A DNA stretch of 64,000 bases from Denitrificimonas caeni DSM 24390 (GCF_000421765.1 NZ_ATXQ01000004.1:124001-188000); one strand, 5' to 3'; positions 16,026-25,479 are shown, counted from the stretch's first letter. A program made the numbers and translations. The notes: generated from the letters alone by a model not told the origin.

Positions 16026-17320
16026 ATATGTTGAAACGATGGTTGTTATTGAGTGCATTGCTGTGTGTCAGCGTGGTGCAGGCAGCAGACCCTCTGCTGA
16101 TTTCTGGTGGTAACGACCGCGCGATCCCAATTGCTGTGGTGCCTTTCGGTTGGCAAGGTGGTAATGCTTTGCCTGAAGATATGTCAGATATCATCGGTAA
16201 AGATTTGCGTAACTCCGGTATCTTTGAACCCATTGCGCGACAAAATATGATCAGCCAGCCGGCTCAGGCCAGTGAAGTGATTTTTCGTGACTGGAGTGCG
16301 GTGGGTGCACAGTATGTATTGGTTGGCAATATCACTCCCAATGGCAACCGTTTACAAATCAACTATGCGGTGCTGAATGTCAGCACTGAGCAAGTCATGG
16401 TCAGTGGCACCGTGGGTGGTTCAATTGAGCAATTACGTGATTTAGCACATTATATTTCTGACCAGTCGTATGAAAAGCTAACCGGAGTGAAGGGCGCATT
16501 TTCTACCCGTTTATTGTATGTCACGGCTGAGCGTTTTTCTGCTACCAACACCCGTTATACCTTGCAGCGCTCGGATTACGATGGAGCGCGTGCCGTCACT
16601 TTGCTACAGTCACGCGAGCCAATTTTGTCACCGTCTTTTGCTCCTGATGGCAAGCGCATTGCTTATGTCTCGTTTGAGCAAAAGCGTCCGCGTATTTTCG
16701 TACAGAATGTCGATACCGGTCACCGTGAGCAAATCACTAATTATGAAGGCTTAAATGGTGCGCCGGCTTGGTCGCCAGATGGCAGTCGTTTAGCCTTTGT
16801 TTTATCACGAGATGGTAATCCAGAGATTTACGTGATGGATATGGGCTCGCGCCAAGTGCGTCGAGTGACCAATCATGCAGCGATTGATACGGAACCTTTC
16901 TGGGGTAAAGACGGACAAACTTTGTACTTCACTTCGGATCGTTCCGGTAAGCCGCAAATTTATCGCATGAGTATCAATGGTGGAGCGGCAGAGCGGGTTA
17001 CTTTTATTGGCAACTACAATGCCAATCCGAAATTATCAGCCGATGAGAAGACGCTGGTGATGATTCACCGTCAAGAAGGCTATGCGGTATTTAAGGTGGC
17101 TGCGCAAGACTTGCAGCGAGGTAACTTACGTATCCTCTCAAACTCAAGTTTAGATGAGTCACCTACTGTCGCACCCAATGGAACAATGGTAATCTATGCC
17201 ACCCATCAACAGGGTCGAGGTGTCCTGATGCTTGCATCTATCAATGGGCGGGTGCGGCTCCCACTACCTAGCATTCAAGGCGAAGTCAGAGAGCCTTCAT
17301 GGTCCCCTTACCTAAACTGA
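16022..17320 (+). CDS. tolB: Periplasmic Tol-Pal beta-propeller protein TolB
   Basis: TolB shuttles between Pal and TolA to control Pal mobility and outer-membrane constriction. It has a signal peptide (to about VVQA, residues 1-21), an N-terminal domain with [13 protein letters not shown], and a six-bladed propeller with repeats such as [28 protein letters not shown] and [16 protein letters not shown]. The GTG at 16022 overlaps the tolA stop (GTGA) and has AGAGGA 9 bp upstream; an ATG two codons later is the alternative. Confidence 0.95.
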   Translation: MNMLKRWLLLSALLCVSVVQAADPLLISGGNDRAIPIAVVPFGWQGGNALPEDMSDIIGKDLRNSGIFEPIARQNMISQPAQASEVIFRDWSAVGAQYVLVGNITPNGNRLQINYAVLNVSTEQVMVSGTVGGSIEQLRDLAHYISDQSYEKLTGVKGAFSTRLLYVTAERFSATNTRYTLQRSDYDGARAVTLLQSREPILSPSFAPDGKRIAYVSFEQKRPRIFVQNVDTGHREQITNYEGLNGAPAWSPDGSRLAFVLSRDGNPEIYVMDMGSRQVRRVTNHAAIDTEPFWGKDGQTLYFTSDRSGKPQIYRMSINGGAAERVTFIGNYNANPKLSADEKTLVMIHRQEGYAVFKVAAQDLQRGNLRILSNSSLDESPTVAPNGTMVIYATHQQGRGVLMLASINGRVRLPLPSIQGEVREPSWSPYLN

Positions 17321-17374
17321 TGATGGGTTATCTGTTAACTAAACTAAATATGTTGTTTTTTTGGAGCTTGTAAA

Positions 17375-17881
17375 ATGGAAATGCTTAAATTCGGTAAATT
17401 TGCCGCGTTATCATTGGCTTTGGCTGTAGCTGTTGGTTGTTCTTCAAAAGGCGGCGACGCAAGCGGTGAAGGTGCAATTGACCCGAATGCCGGTTACGGC
17501 GCAAACACAGGTGCCATCGATGGCAGCATGAACGGTGGTAGCGAAGAAGCAGCATTGCGCGCTATTACTACGTTCTACTTTGAATTCGACAGCTCAGACC
17601 TAAAACCAGAAGCCATGCGCGCACTTGATGTACACGCACGTGACTTACAAGGTAACGGCGCACGCGTTGTATTGGAAGGTCACGCTGATGAGCGCGGTAC
17701 TCGCGAATACAACATGGCGCTGGGCGAGCGTCGTGCTCAAGCAGTACAGCGTTACTTAGTTCTGCAAGGTGTTTCACCTGCACAACTTGAGCCAGTATCT
17801 TATGGTGAAGAGCGTCCAAACGTAGTGGGTCATGACGACAGCGCATGGTCACAAAACCGTCGCGTTGAACTGCGTAAGTAA
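17375..17881 (+). CDS. pal: Peptidoglycan-associated lipoprotein Pal (OprL)
   Basis: An outer-membrane lipoprotein that binds peptidoglycan and TolB. The N-terminus [20 protein letters not shown] leads to the lipobox cysteine at residue 22 (VGCSS). A Gly/Ser-rich linker precedes the OmpA-like domain ([43 protein letters not shown]). GGAG lies 9 bp before the start; a poly-T stretch sits in the 54-bp gap after tolB. Length 168 equals the Pseudomonas orthologue. Confidence 0.97.
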   Translation: MEMLKFGKFAALSLALAVAVGCSSKGGDASGEGAIDPNAGYGANTGAIDGSMNGGSEEAALRAITTFYFEFDSSDLKPEAMRALDVHARDLQGNGARVVLEGHADERGTREYNMALGERRAQAVQRYLVLQGVSPAQLEPVSYGEERPNVVGHDDSAWSQNRRVELRK

Positions 17882-17893
17882 TAGGTAATACAA

Positions 17894-18679
17894 ATGATCC
17901 GTCCTACCCTGATAGCTTTGGCCCTCAGCCTGCCTACTTTGGCAGTTGCTGCGATCCCAGTCACTGATCGCCCCGCATATGATCAAACCTATGCTGGCAC
18001 AGATCAGGGTATGAACGGAACTGCGACTGGAGGTGGTGCTAACGCACCACTTTCAGCTCAAAGTCAGTTGTTCATGCAGTTACAGCAGATGCAGCAAGAA
18101 ATTGCTACGCTGCGCGGTTTGCTTGAAGAGCAACAGCATGAAATAAGTCAGTTACGCCAAGAGAATCTTGAGCGTTACCAAACATTAGACAGCCGCTTGA
18201 GTAACAACTCTGGAGCACAAGTCGGCAGTCCAGCGTCAACGACTGAGCAGCCCAACAGCGGCGCTGCCACTCCTGCCGCTCAGGCCAGTAATGGCGAAGC
18301 CGATCCCGCTAAGGAAAAGCTCTATTACGAAGCCTCTTTTGATTTAATTAAAGCGCGCGAGTTTGATAAAGCTCAGCAAGCCTTCACGGCTTTTTTGCGT
18401 AAGTATCCAAACAGTCAGTATGCGGGAAATGCCCAGTATTGGTTAGGTGAAGTCAGTTTAGTGCAAGGTGATATGCAAGCCGCTGGTAAGGCTTTTGCAT
18501 TGGTCAGTCACAACTACCCTAAGCACAATAAAGTGCCTGATTCACTGTATAAGCTGGCTGACGTTGAGCGCCGCTTAGGCAATGCAGATAAAGCCCGTGG
18601 TATTTTGCAGCAAGTGGTTGCCGAGTACCCAGGTAGCTCCGCTGCACAGTTAGCGCAACAAGATTTAAGAAAACTCTAA
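17894..18679 (+). CDS. cpoB: Cell division coordinator CpoB (YbgF)
   Basis: A periplasmic Tol-Pal partner that coordinates outer-membrane constriction with septal peptidoglycan synthesis. The 261-residue protein has a signal peptide (1-19, ending AVAA), a Gln-rich coiled-coil trimerisation segment (about 55-105, LQQMQQEIATLRGLLEEQQ), a low-complexity Ser/Ala linker, and C-terminal TPR repeats (YYEASFDLIKAREFDKAQQA, NAQYWLGEVSLVQGD, DSLYKLADVERRLGNADKA). It is the last gene of the tol-pal set, 12 bp after pal. Confidence 0.93.
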   Translation: MIRPTLIALALSLPTLAVAAIPVTDRPAYDQTYAGTDQGMNGTATGGGANAPLSAQSQLFMQLQQMQQEIATLRGLLEEQQHEISQLRQENLERYQTLDSRLSNNSGAQVGSPASTTEQPNSGAATPAAQASNGEADPAKEKLYYEASFDLIKAREFDKAQQAFTAFLRKYPNSQYAGNAQYWLGEVSLVQGDMQAAGKAFALVSHNYPKHNKVPDSLYKLADVERRLGNADKARGILQQVVAEYPGSSAAQLAQQDLRKL

Positions 18680-18791
18680 TACGCTGCTTTCATCAGCACG
18701 TTCGCGCTCAGCGCGGGTCCGTGCTGGGCAGTGCCTCATTCAGCAATGGAGGCGGACGGCCTGTTTTGCTGTCGCGCCCGGCGCATATACA

Positions 18792-19439
18792 ATGCACAAC
18801 ACCCTACGCATCACCGAGATTTTTTACTCGTTACAGGGCGAAACTCGCACTGTTGGTCTTCCGACTGTTTTTATCCGTCTCACCGGTTGCCCGCTCCGCT
18901 GCCAATACTGCGACAGCGCCTATGCGTTTAGCGGCGGGCAGTTGTTCTCTATCGAAGATATTTTGATTCAAGTCGCGGGTTACCGGCCGCGTTATGTCTG
19001 CGTGACAGGTGGCGAACCTTTAGCACAACCGCATGCTTTAACGCTATTTAAAGCGCTGTGTGACGCAGGCTATCGAGTGTCCACCGAAACCAGTGGTGCG
19101 CTCGATATTAGCGGCATTGATACGCGGGTCAGTATTGTGCTCGACCTTAAAACTCCTGGCTCATTAGAATCGCAACGCAATCGCTATGAAAATATCGATT
19201 TGCTGAAAGGCGATGACCAGGTCAAATTCGTGCTGTGCAATCGCGCGGATTACGACTGGGCGGTCACTAAGCTTCTGCAATACAAGCTGGATACGCGCGT
19301 ATCTGAAGTGCTTTTTTCGCCCAGTCAGGGCCAGTTGCTTCCGCGCGATCTGGCTGATTGGATCGTTGCCGATAACCTGCCGGTGCGTCTGCAGCTACAG
19401 TTGCATAAGCTGTTGTGGGATGACCAGCCTGGTTACTAA
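18792..19439 (+). CDS. queE: 7-carboxy-7-deazaguanine synthase QueE
   Basis: A radical SAM enzyme that converts 6-carboxytetrahydropterin to 7-carboxy-7-deazaguanine on the path to queuosine. The 215-residue protein has the cluster ligands Cys33, Cys37 and Cys40 in GCPLRCQYC and the GGEPL motif near residue 74. The start MHNTLRITEIFYSLQGE matches the family even though no strong ribosome site is seen. It lies 112 bp after cpoB and is followed by queC, as in other pseudomonads. Confidence 0.93.
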   Translation: MHNTLRITEIFYSLQGETRTVGLPTVFIRLTGCPLRCQYCDSAYAFSGGQLFSIEDILIQVAGYRPRYVCVTGGEPLAQPHALTLFKALCDAGYRVSTETSGALDISGIDTRVSIVLDLKTPGSLESQRNRYENIDLLKGDDQVKFVLCNRADYDWAVTKLLQYKLDTRVSEVLFSPSQGQLLPRDLADWIVADNLPVRLQLQLHKLLWDDQPGY

Positions 19440-19512
19440 TGCCGAGCTAACTGTGTTATTGCGCATCTGCAATCTGCAGCATGTTGCTTAGTAAACAAGC
19501 TTTGAGAAAACA

Positions 19513-20193
19513 ATGATGACCAATAAACGCGCTGTTATTTTATTATCAGGCGGCTTAGATTCTGCCACTGTCCTTGCCTCTGCGCGAGCGCAAGGCTACG
19601 ACTGCTACACCATGAGCTTTGATTATGGTCAGCGCCATCGCAGCGAGTTGGACGCCTCTCGGCGGATTTCAGAGGCTTTAGGCGCTACTGAACACAAAGT
19701 GATTGGGATTAATTTAGATGGCATAGGTGGTTCTGCGTTAACCGATAGCAGTCTTGCTGTGCCAGAGCGGTTAAGTCAGGGGGAGATTCCGGTCACCTAC
19801 GTGCCAGCGCGTAATACCGTGTTTTTGTCTCTGGCTTTGGGTTGGGCAGAAGTGCTAAAGGCGTATGATATTTTCATTGGTGTGAACGATGTTGATTACT
19901 CTGGCTACCCGGATTGCCGTATTGAATTCATCCAAGCGTTTGAGCGTGTAGCCAATTTAGCCACACGTGAAGGTGTGGAGGGACGAGCGTTTCGTATTCA
20001 GGCACCTCTGCAAAGTATGAGTAAGGCTGCTATTATTCAGCTTGGTACGCAGTTAGGGGTAGACTATGCGCTCACCGTATCCTGTTATCAGGCTGATCTT
20101 GATGGTCGGGCTTGTGGGGTCTGTGAAAGCTGTCAATTGCGTAAACAAGGTTTTATTAACGCAGGAATAAACGATTCAACGCGATATTTTTGA
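19513..20193 (+). CDS. queC: 7-cyano-7-deazaguanine synthase QueC
   Basis: QueC uses ATP and ammonia to turn carboxy-deazaguanine into preQ0. The 226 residues include the PP-loop SGGLDS (12-17) and a zinc site made by Cys191, Cys201, Cys204 and Cys207 (ending CGVCESC). The start may be the first or second of two tandem ATGs. Together with queE here and queA/tgt near 49 kb it accounts for four queuosine steps; queD and queF are not in the window. Confidence 0.95.
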   Translation: MMTNKRAVILLSGGLDSATVLASARAQGYDCYTMSFDYGQRHRSELDASRRISEALGATEHKVIGINLDGIGGSALTDSSLAVPERLSQGEIPVTYVPARNTVFLSLALGWAEVLKAYDIFIGVNDVDYSGYPDCRIEFIQAFERVANLATREGVEGRAFRIQAPLQSMSKAAIIQLGTQLGVDYALTVSCYQADLDGRACGVCESCQLRKQGFINAGINDSTRYF

Positions 20194-20252
20194 CAAATAT
20201 AGAATTTATGCTTGAACTGAGCTGAGAAGTCCGTATTATGCGCATCCCTTCC

Positions 20253-20327
20253 GGGTCGTTAGCTCAGTGGTAGAGCAGTTGGCTTTTAACCAATTGGTCG
20301 TAGGTTCGAATCCCACACGACCCACCA
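20253..20327 (+). tRNA. tRNA-Lys (anticodon UUU), CCA encoded
   Basis: Acceptor GGGTCGT pairs with ACGACCC. The D arm is TAGCTCAGTGGTAGAGCA, the anticodon loop CTTTTAA gives UUU, the T arm contains GGTTCGAATCC, and the discriminator A is followed by an encoded CCA. In Pseudomonas this tRNA-Lys lies between queC and nadA and is a known integration hotspot for genomic islands; here nadA begins only 106 bp downstream and no second copy of the tRNA 3-prime end is seen, so the site looks unoccupied. Confidence 0.97.
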
Positions 20328-20432
20328 ATTTCTATAGCATCGTTTTGTCGGTATTGCGTTGTATCTCTTTTAGAGCACTCAGCATTACACTTGTTAACAT
20401 TGCGCCTATGCGCGCTGTGAGGACTGACATCA

Positions 20433-21491
20433 ATGACGCAGATTTCTGAACGTATTTTGGTTCAAGCACACTTGGCGGCTAAGCAGATTGAAGAGCTTAC
20501 GCCTGAGCAAGAGGCGCATTACTGTGAGCGCATCATTGCCGAACTGAAAGCACAAAATGCGGTGTTAGTCGCGCATTACTATTGCGCCCCCATCATTCAA
20601 GAATTAGCTGAGAAAAGTGGCGGCTGTGTGGCTGACTCGCTAGAAATGGCACGCTTTGGTAGTCAGCACAGTGCGCAAACGCTGGTGGTCGCTGGTGTGC
20701 GTTTTATGGGTGAGACAGCAAAAATTCTCAACCCAGAAAAGCGTATCTTGATGCCAACTCTAGAAGCCACATGCTCTTTAGATTTGGGTTGCCCGGTTAA
20801 AGAGTTTTCTGAGTTTTGTGATCAGCATCCTGAGCGTACTGTGGTGGTGTATGCCAATACCTCAGCGGCAGTCAAAGCCCGTGCTGATTGGGTGGTGACC
20901 TCTAGTTGTGCCTTGGAGATTGTTGAAAGCCTGATGGATAATGGTGAAACCATTTTGTGGGCACCGGATCAGCATTTGGGCCGCTATATTCAGCGTGAAA
21001 CTGGCGCAGATATGTTGTTGTGGGACGGTGCGTGCATTGTTCACGAAGAGTTTAAAGCCAAGCAGTTGGCTGATATGAAGGTTCTTTATCCTGACGCCGC
21101 TGTATTGGCTCACCCTGAGTCGCCGACTGCGGTGCTGGAGCTGGCCGATGTGATTGGCTCAACTACGCAGTTGATTAAAGCGACGCAGGAACTACCGAAT
21201 CAGCAGTTTATTGTGGCGACTGATCGTGGCATTTTTTATAAAATGCAGCAGCTCAGCCCGAATAAGAGCTTTATTGAAGCACCAACAGCGGGTGAGGGTG
21301 CATCTTGCCGCAGTTGCGCTAACTGTCCGTGGATGGCGATGAATACGCTGGAAGCAATGTTGCTTGGTTTGCAGCATGGCAGTAATGAAATCATTGTTGA
21401 TCCAGCGATTATTCCACGCGCCGTGCGTCCTTTGCAGCGCATGCTGGATTTCACCCGCGATGCACAAATTAAGCTCAAAGGTAACGCTTAA
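20433..21491 (+). CDS. nadA: Quinolinate synthase NadA
   Basis: NadA condenses iminoaspartate with dihydroxyacetone phosphate to quinolinate, using a [4Fe-4S] cluster, in de novo NAD synthesis. The 352-residue product shows [14 protein letters not shown], the Cys in [24 protein letters not shown], and a C-terminal [23 protein letters not shown] lies about 10 bp before the ATG. Its cluster depends on the isc operon, present further right. A terminator follows at 21513. Confidence 0.95.
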   Translation: MTQISERILVQAHLAAKQIEELTPEQEAHYCERIIAELKAQNAVLVAHYYCAPIIQELAEKSGGCVADSLEMARFGSQHSAQTLVVAGVRFMGETAKILNPEKRILMPTLEATCSLDLGCPVKEFSEFCDQHPERTVVVYANTSAAVKARADWVVTSSCALEIVESLMDNGETILWAPDQHLGRYIQRETGADMLLWDGACIVHEEFKAKQLADMKVLYPDAAVLAHPESPTAVLELADVIGSTTQLIKATQELPNQQFIVATDRGIFYKMQQLSPNKSFIEAPTAGEGASCRSCANCPWMAMNTLEAMLLGLQHGSNEIIVDPAIIPRAVRPLQRMLDFTRDAQIKLKGNA

Positions 21492-21512
21492 CTAACATCT
21501 TTGTGACTTTAG

Positions 21513-21560
21513 AAAGCCCTAACGAGAGCTGCATTGGCAGTACTTCGTTGGGGCTTTTTG
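21513..21560 (+). terminator. Rho-independent terminator of nadA
   Basis: AAAGCCCTAACGA (21513-21525) pairs with TCGTTGGGGCTTT (21545-21557), with one T-G wobble, and continues as a T-run. Confidence 0.75.
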
Positions 21561-21723
21561 CTTTTATCGGTTATTCAGTGCTCATTGATCAGTGATCTGT
21601 TATTCGAGAATTGAACCCTGTATAAGCTGGCCATGCCAGCGATTGCGGCTTAATCCGATGCACGACACGCGCAGACTGAACGTTTTTAACCATATAAAAC
21701 ATTCATTGGAATAGGCGCATGCC

Positions 21724-21821
21724 GCACCTTGCTGGTATTGCTCTTCCCTCAACGGGTCGTCCTGACCCGATTCGGGCGCTACGTCATCCCTGACTCGCTA
21801 GCCGCGATACCAGCAAGGTAC
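21724..21821 (-). repeat. Type B structured repeat, copy B3
   Basis: Arms ACCTTGCTGGTAT (21726-21738) and ATACCAGCAAGGT (21807-21819) pair perfectly over 13 bp. On the minus strand the first hairpin is GTC-agggat-GAC, where B1 has ACC/GGT, a compensated change; the second is CGGGTC-aggac-GACCCG. TCATTGATCAATGA, a perfect 14-bp palindrome, abuts the right arm. Confidence 0.85.
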
Positions 21822-21966
21822 TCATTGATCAATGATGTTGTTTTCGCACCTTTAGTAGGACTCTTTTAAAGCCATCATTCTGTGAAGTTTTATTGGCCTG
21901 CGGCAAAGATGTATCTGTACACCTGACTGGTAGTCCAGCACGGCAAACCCTGCAAATGCTCAACGA

Positions 21967-22065
21967 GTGCTTCGGGGTGGATGTGCTGAGCGAGCCAAGG
22001 ATGGCGAGCGCCGGAGTTGAACCCTGGATGGGTTCATCGACGGATTAACACTTACCCCGAAGTAC
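21967..22065 (+). repeat. Type A structured repeat, copy A4
   Basis: Arms GTGCTTCGGGGT (21967-21978) and ACCCCGAAGTAC (22054-22065) pair with one G-T wobble. The core has GCC-aaggat-GGC, GAGCGCCGGAG and GAACCC-tggat-GGGTTC. Confidence 0.85.
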
Positions 22066-22119
22066 GACATTCGCTGACTGAGCATTTTAGCCATGCAAAG
22101 TATTTAGATGTTTATGTAA

Positions 22120-22223
22120 GTGCACGCATCGTGCCAGTGGAGATATTCTCTAGACGAGTCATCCTGACCCGATTCGGGCGCTGCGTCATCCATGACTCGC
22201 TAGCCGCGACACCAGCAAGGTAC
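22120..22223 (-). repeat. Type B structured repeat, copy B4 (left arm degraded)
   Basis: The right arm CACCAGCAAGGTAC is intact, but the left arm region (about 22120-22140) no longer pairs. The core is preserved, with a first hairpin GTC-atggat-GAC on the minus strand. It is probably a decaying copy. Confidence 0.7.
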
Positions 22224-22410
22224 TCATTGAGCAGTGATATTGTTTGCAGGTTTGGTGCGTGACACTTTTAAAAAAACTATTTGGCAAGCTTCTGCCGTAT
22301 AGGCGAACTAAATGCATGGTGCTTGTTCCAAAGTGTAATAAACTCCAACACAATAGCTGCCATTAATGTGGCGATGAAACTGCTGTCTAATAATTAGGAT
22401 GAGGTGTGAT

Positions 22411-23229
22411 TTGGCGACTTTACATAAATATGCTGCGTTGGCTGGTGCGCTGTTGCTGGTAGGCTGCCAAGCCGTCAATACCACTGGCTCAAGTGCCGTG
22501 GGCGTTGATCGCAAACAGTATATGTTCAGCATGCTCAGCACGAACGAAATCAATCAAAGCTATGCTCAGGCTTACCAAGAGACGCTGCAGCAAGCCCAAG
22601 CGAAGGGCAAGCTGGATACGCGCAGTAATAATGCCAAGCGTTTACAGGTCATTGGCAAGCGCTTGATTGCGCAAGCCGGATACTTCCGTCCAGATGCAGC
22701 ACAGTGGGACTGGCAGGTAAGTTTGATTGAAAGTCCTGATTTAAATGCCAATTGCGGCCCTGGCGGTAAAATAATTTTTTATAGTGGCATTATCACTAAG
22801 CTCAATCTGACTGATGATGAAATCGCTGCAATTATGGGGCATGAAATTGCTCATGCATTGCGCGAGCACAGCCGTGAAGCGATGTCGAAGGCCTATGGCA
22901 TTGAAATGGCTAAATTAGGCTTGGGCGCAGTGCTTGGCGTCAGTCAAGATACGATGCAGATTGCTGATACTGCCGTGCAGTATGGTATGACTTTACCTAA
23001 TAGTCGTGGTGCAGAAACAGAAGCTGACTTGTTAGGTATTGAGCTGGCGGCACGTGCCGGTTACAACCCGAATGCTGCGGTCAGTCTATGGCAAAAAATG
23101 GAGCAGGTCAGTCAAGGTGCGCCAGCTGAGTTTACCAGTACACACCCTTCTTCATCGACCCGGATTCAAAACCTACAAGCCAATATGCCGAAAGTTATGC
23201 CGCTCTATGAGCAGGCACGTAAACGTTAA
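22411..23229 (+). CDS. M48 family zinc metalloprotease lipoprotein (LoiP/BepA-like)
   Basis: A periplasmic, outer-membrane-anchored zinc protease that probably takes part in envelope quality control. The signal sequence ends in the lipobox LLVGC; the zinc motif HEIAHAL and the downstream third ligand region (ETEADLLGIELAARAGY) are intact, as is the NANCGPGGKIIFYSGI strand. TTG at 22411 is preferred because GAGGTG lies 4-6 nt upstream; an in-frame ATG at 22399 has no ribosome site. A homologue follows nadA in P. aeruginosa too, so the neighbourhood is ancestral, with locus II repeats between. Confidence 0.88.
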   Translation: MATLHKYAALAGALLLVGCQAVNTTGSSAVGVDRKQYMFSMLSTNEINQSYAQAYQETLQQAQAKGKLDTRSNNAKRLQVIGKRLIAQAGYFRPDAAQWDWQVSLIESPDLNANCGPGGKIIFYSGIITKLNLTDDEIAAIMGHEIAHALREHSREAMSKAYGIEMAKLGLGAVLGVSQDTMQIADTAVQYGMTLPNSRGAETEADLLGIELAARAGYNPNAAVSLWQKMEQVSQGAPAEFTSTHPSSSTRIQNLQANMPKVMPLYEQARKR

Positions 23230-23298
23230 GTGCTTGGCTGTACGGGCTGAACTGCCCGCTTCAGCAAGCTGACAGCCGACGCTTAATCTTGCAGCTGA

Positions 23299-23322
23299 AA
23301 AACGCCCTTATAAGGGCGTTTT
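23299..23322. terminator. Bidirectional terminator between the M48 gene and rlmG
   Basis: AAAACGCCCTTATAAGGGCGTTTT is a perfect 24-bp palindrome between two convergent genes, one base from the rlmG stop. Confidence 0.8.
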
Positions 23323-23323
23323 C

Positions 23324-24448
23324 CTATTTGGTTGCTTTGAAAATCACAAATTTAGCGTTCGCGGCAATCTGCTGTACGTCGCGGAACATGCGTTTTAGCG
23401 TGACGTGATAGCCCAGGTGGCGATTACCGACGACCCATAATTGACCGTCTTTTTTTAAGGCGCGGTGGCTTTGTTGAAACATGCGTCTGGCTAAAAAGTC
23501 GCCAACCACTTGCTGCTGGTGAAAAGGCGGGTTACAGAGAACAATATCAAGTGTTTCTGCTTGTTCTGCGCCAAGACCGTCACCAGCATAAACAGTGATC
23601 GGACGCTCTGCTAAAGCCCGTTGCCAGTTTTCTTGCGCAGATTGCACGGCCATATAAGACTCATCAATCATACGCAGCTGTGCTTGCGGGTTATTTAGCG
23701 CACAGACAATACCTAGCACACCGTTACCGCAACCAAGGTCTGCGACCTGTGCATTGCCTAAGTTAGCAGGTAAGTGCGGCAGAAAAAATCGCGTGCCAAT
23801 ATCCAAGGCTTCACGGCAAAACACTCCTGCATGGTTGCGCAAGATAAGCTGAGGTTTTTCCAGTTGATATTCACTTGGATAAGGTGAGCTGGCTTGGAGT
23901 TTTTCAGCTGGCGTGACAAAAAGTAAGCGTGCTTTTTTCTCGGCAAGACTGGCTTGCACTGGACCAATGTAGCGTTCAAGTAAATCGCCTGCCGAACGCG
24001 GCAGGTGTTTAATCATGCCAGCGGCGATAATAATAGTGTCTGGGGTGATCTGAGTTTGTAAGCGAATCAACTGTTCTTCGAGTAGGGCAAGAGTTTTCGG
24101 CACACGAATCAGTACGCAAGCATAGGGGCCGTTAAAGGCTTGATCGGCTTGGATGATCTCGACGCTGTCTTGGCTAAGTTGATTATTATCAAGGTTATTG
24201 CGCAGGGCTTGATGGGCTAAAAATGAATCGCCACTGCTATGCACCTGCATTTGGCTAGCTAAACTAGCGGCAAGGGCACCGAAGTTATCGTTAAGGATTA
24301 GCGTGCGCGCATTGCTCGCTAAGCTGCAGCTGCTAAGGTGTTTAAGCAGATACTCGTCAGCCGCATCGAAAGCTTGTAGTGGAGTGTTGGGCAGCTCTGG
24401 ATAGCGTAATAAATCCAGCTGTGCAAAAGACGTATTAAATATAGGCAT
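23324..24448 (-). CDS. rlmG: 23S rRNA (guanine-1835-N2)-methyltransferase RlmG
   Basis: A two-domain class I SAM methyltransferase of the RsmC/RlmG type, predicted to methylate G1835 of 23S rRNA. The N-terminal half is a degenerate methyltransferase fold; the C-terminal half carries the SAM motif VADLGCGNGVLG and the catalytic NPPFHQQQ. The start at MPIFNTSFAQLDLLRYPE gives 374 residues, the Pseudomonas length; the upstream TTG extension is rejected. RlmG versus RsmC rests on overall resemblance. Confidence 0.85.
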   Translation of the reverse strand: MPIFNTSFAQLDLLRYPELPNTPLQAFDAADEYLLKHLSSCSLASNARTLILNDNFGALAASLASQMQVHSSGDSFLAHQALRNNLDNNQLSQDSVEIIQADQAFNGPYACVLIRVPKTLALLEEQLIRLQTQITPDTIIIAAGMIKHLPRSAGDLLERYIGPVQASLAEKKARLLFVTPAEKLQASSPYPSEYQLEKPQLILRNHAGVFCREALDIGTRFFLPHLPANLGNAQVADLGCGNGVLGIVCALNNPQAQLRMIDESYMAVQSAQENWQRALAERPITVYAGDGLGAEQAETLDIVLCNPPFHQQQVVGDFLARRMFQQSHRALKKDGQLWVVGNRHLGYHVTLKRMFRDVQQIAANAKFVIFKATK

Positions 24449-24519
24449 AAGGATCGCAGGTATTTGTTTGGCCAAAAATGGCGTATGAATAGAGTGACTG
24501 TTAATTAATGAGGTGCAGT

Positions 24520-25296
24520 ATGAACGCGGCGCAAGAAAAGTTCACCCGACAAACGATTACTCACTTACATACGTGGACGCCAAGTCTGTTTAGTTTTCGT
24601 TGTACGCGTGATGTGGGGTTTCGTTTTACGGCAGGACAGTTTGCCCGTTTAGGCGTGCGCAAGGCCAATGGCTCGATTGTTTGGCGTGGCTATTCGATGG
24701 TGTCGAGTCCGTTTGATGAGTTTTTAGAGTTTTTCTCGATTGTCGTGCCCGGCGGTGAGTTTACCAGTGAACTAAGTCAGCTGGCGGTCGGCGATGAGAT
24801 TTTGATTGAGAAACAAGCGCATGGTTTTTTGACCTTAGATCGCTTTGTTGATGGTGAAAATCTTTGGTTGTTATCGACAGGTACCGGGGTTGCGCCGTTT
24901 TTGTCGATGCTACAGGATTTTGAAATTTGGCAGCGTTTTGAGCGAATTGTTTTGGTGTACAGCGTGCGCTCTGCGGCTGAATTAGCTTACAAAGATTTGC
25001 TCGATGAAATTTTGACGCGAGAGTATGTTGCCGAGTATGCACATAAGTTTACCTTTGTACCGGTAGTCACCCGCGAAGACATTGCTGGCTGCTTAGGTGC
25101 GCGCATTACTGATTTGTTGATATCTGGTGAGCTTGAAAAGCATGTTGGTTTGCCGATGACTGCAGAAAGTTCTCGGGTGCTGCTCTGTGGTAACCCAGAG
25201 ATGGTTGAGGATTGTCGGATGTTGCTACAAGGCCGCGACATGCAATTGTCGCTGACCCGTCGACCGGGAGCAGTGGCTGTTGAGAATTACTGGTAG
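24520..25296 (+). CDS. fpr: Ferredoxin-NADP+ reductase
   Basis: A 258-residue FAD flavoprotein that moves electrons between NADPH and ferredoxin/flavodoxin. The FAD motif is RGYSMVSSP (about residues 50-58), the NADP region LLSTGTGVAPFLSML, and the end VENYW is typical of bacterial subclass I reductases. ATG 24520 is preceded by GAGGTG; an earlier ATG at 24508 lies inside that ribosome site. It diverges from rlmG and converges on mscL, with locus III repeats between. It may serve the ferredoxins encoded at 45.0 and 62.5 kb. Confidence 0.9.
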   Translation: MNAAQEKFTRQTITHLHTWTPSLFSFRCTRDVGFRFTAGQFARLGVRKANGSIVWRGYSMVSSPFDEFLEFFSIVVPGGEFTSELSQLAVGDEILIEKQAHGFLTLDRFVDGENLWLLSTGTGVAPFLSMLQDFEIWQRFERIVLVYSVRSAAELAYKDLLDEILTREYVAEYAHKFTFVPVVTREDIAGCLGARITDLLISGELEKHVGLPMTAESSRVLLCGNPEMVEDCRMLLQGRDMQLSLTRRPGAVAVENYW

Positions 25297-25380
25297 TTTG
25301 CTTTGCGAGATATTGTGCTTGATGTTCATGTGTGTAACTGGAGTAACTATTAAGAGCTTCGGGCAAGATATGTGCGAGCC

Positions 25381-25479
25381 GTGCCGCGCTAATGTCACTT
25401 TTCTCTCAATGAGTCATCCTGACTCAATTCGAGCGCTACGCCATCCATGGCTACGCTTGCCGTGAAACTAGCGCGGCAC
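25381..25479 (-). repeat. Type B structured repeat with alternative arms, copy B5
   Basis: Arms GTGCCGCGCTA (25381-25391) and TAGCGCGGCAC (25469-25479) pair perfectly. On the minus strand the core gives GCC-atggat-GGC and TGAGTC-aggat-GACTCA, compensated versions of the hairpins in B1-B4. Confidence 0.85.

Larger units (their letters stand above)
21590..22260. repeat. Composite repeat, inverted and partly degraded (locus II)
   Basis: Read on the minus strand, the order is element B (B4), a short linker, element A (A4), a long linker, element B (B3), the short linker and a decayed A remnant (about 21590-21655, with TTGAACCCTG and CACGACACGCGCAGACTGAA). Both linkers are recognisably those of locus I: stretches such as TGTACAGATACATCTTTGCC and GGCTTTAAAAGAGTC are shared. 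The unit is therefore the same composite in opposite orientation. It fills the 0.9-kb gap between nadA and the M48 gene; no credible gene is seen there. Confidence 0.9.

Noticed and set aside
22017-22262. 81-codon ORF in locus II and the similar 67-codon ORF at 25548-25751
   Set aside because: Both are translations of type A element core sequence; the frame is not preserved between copies.
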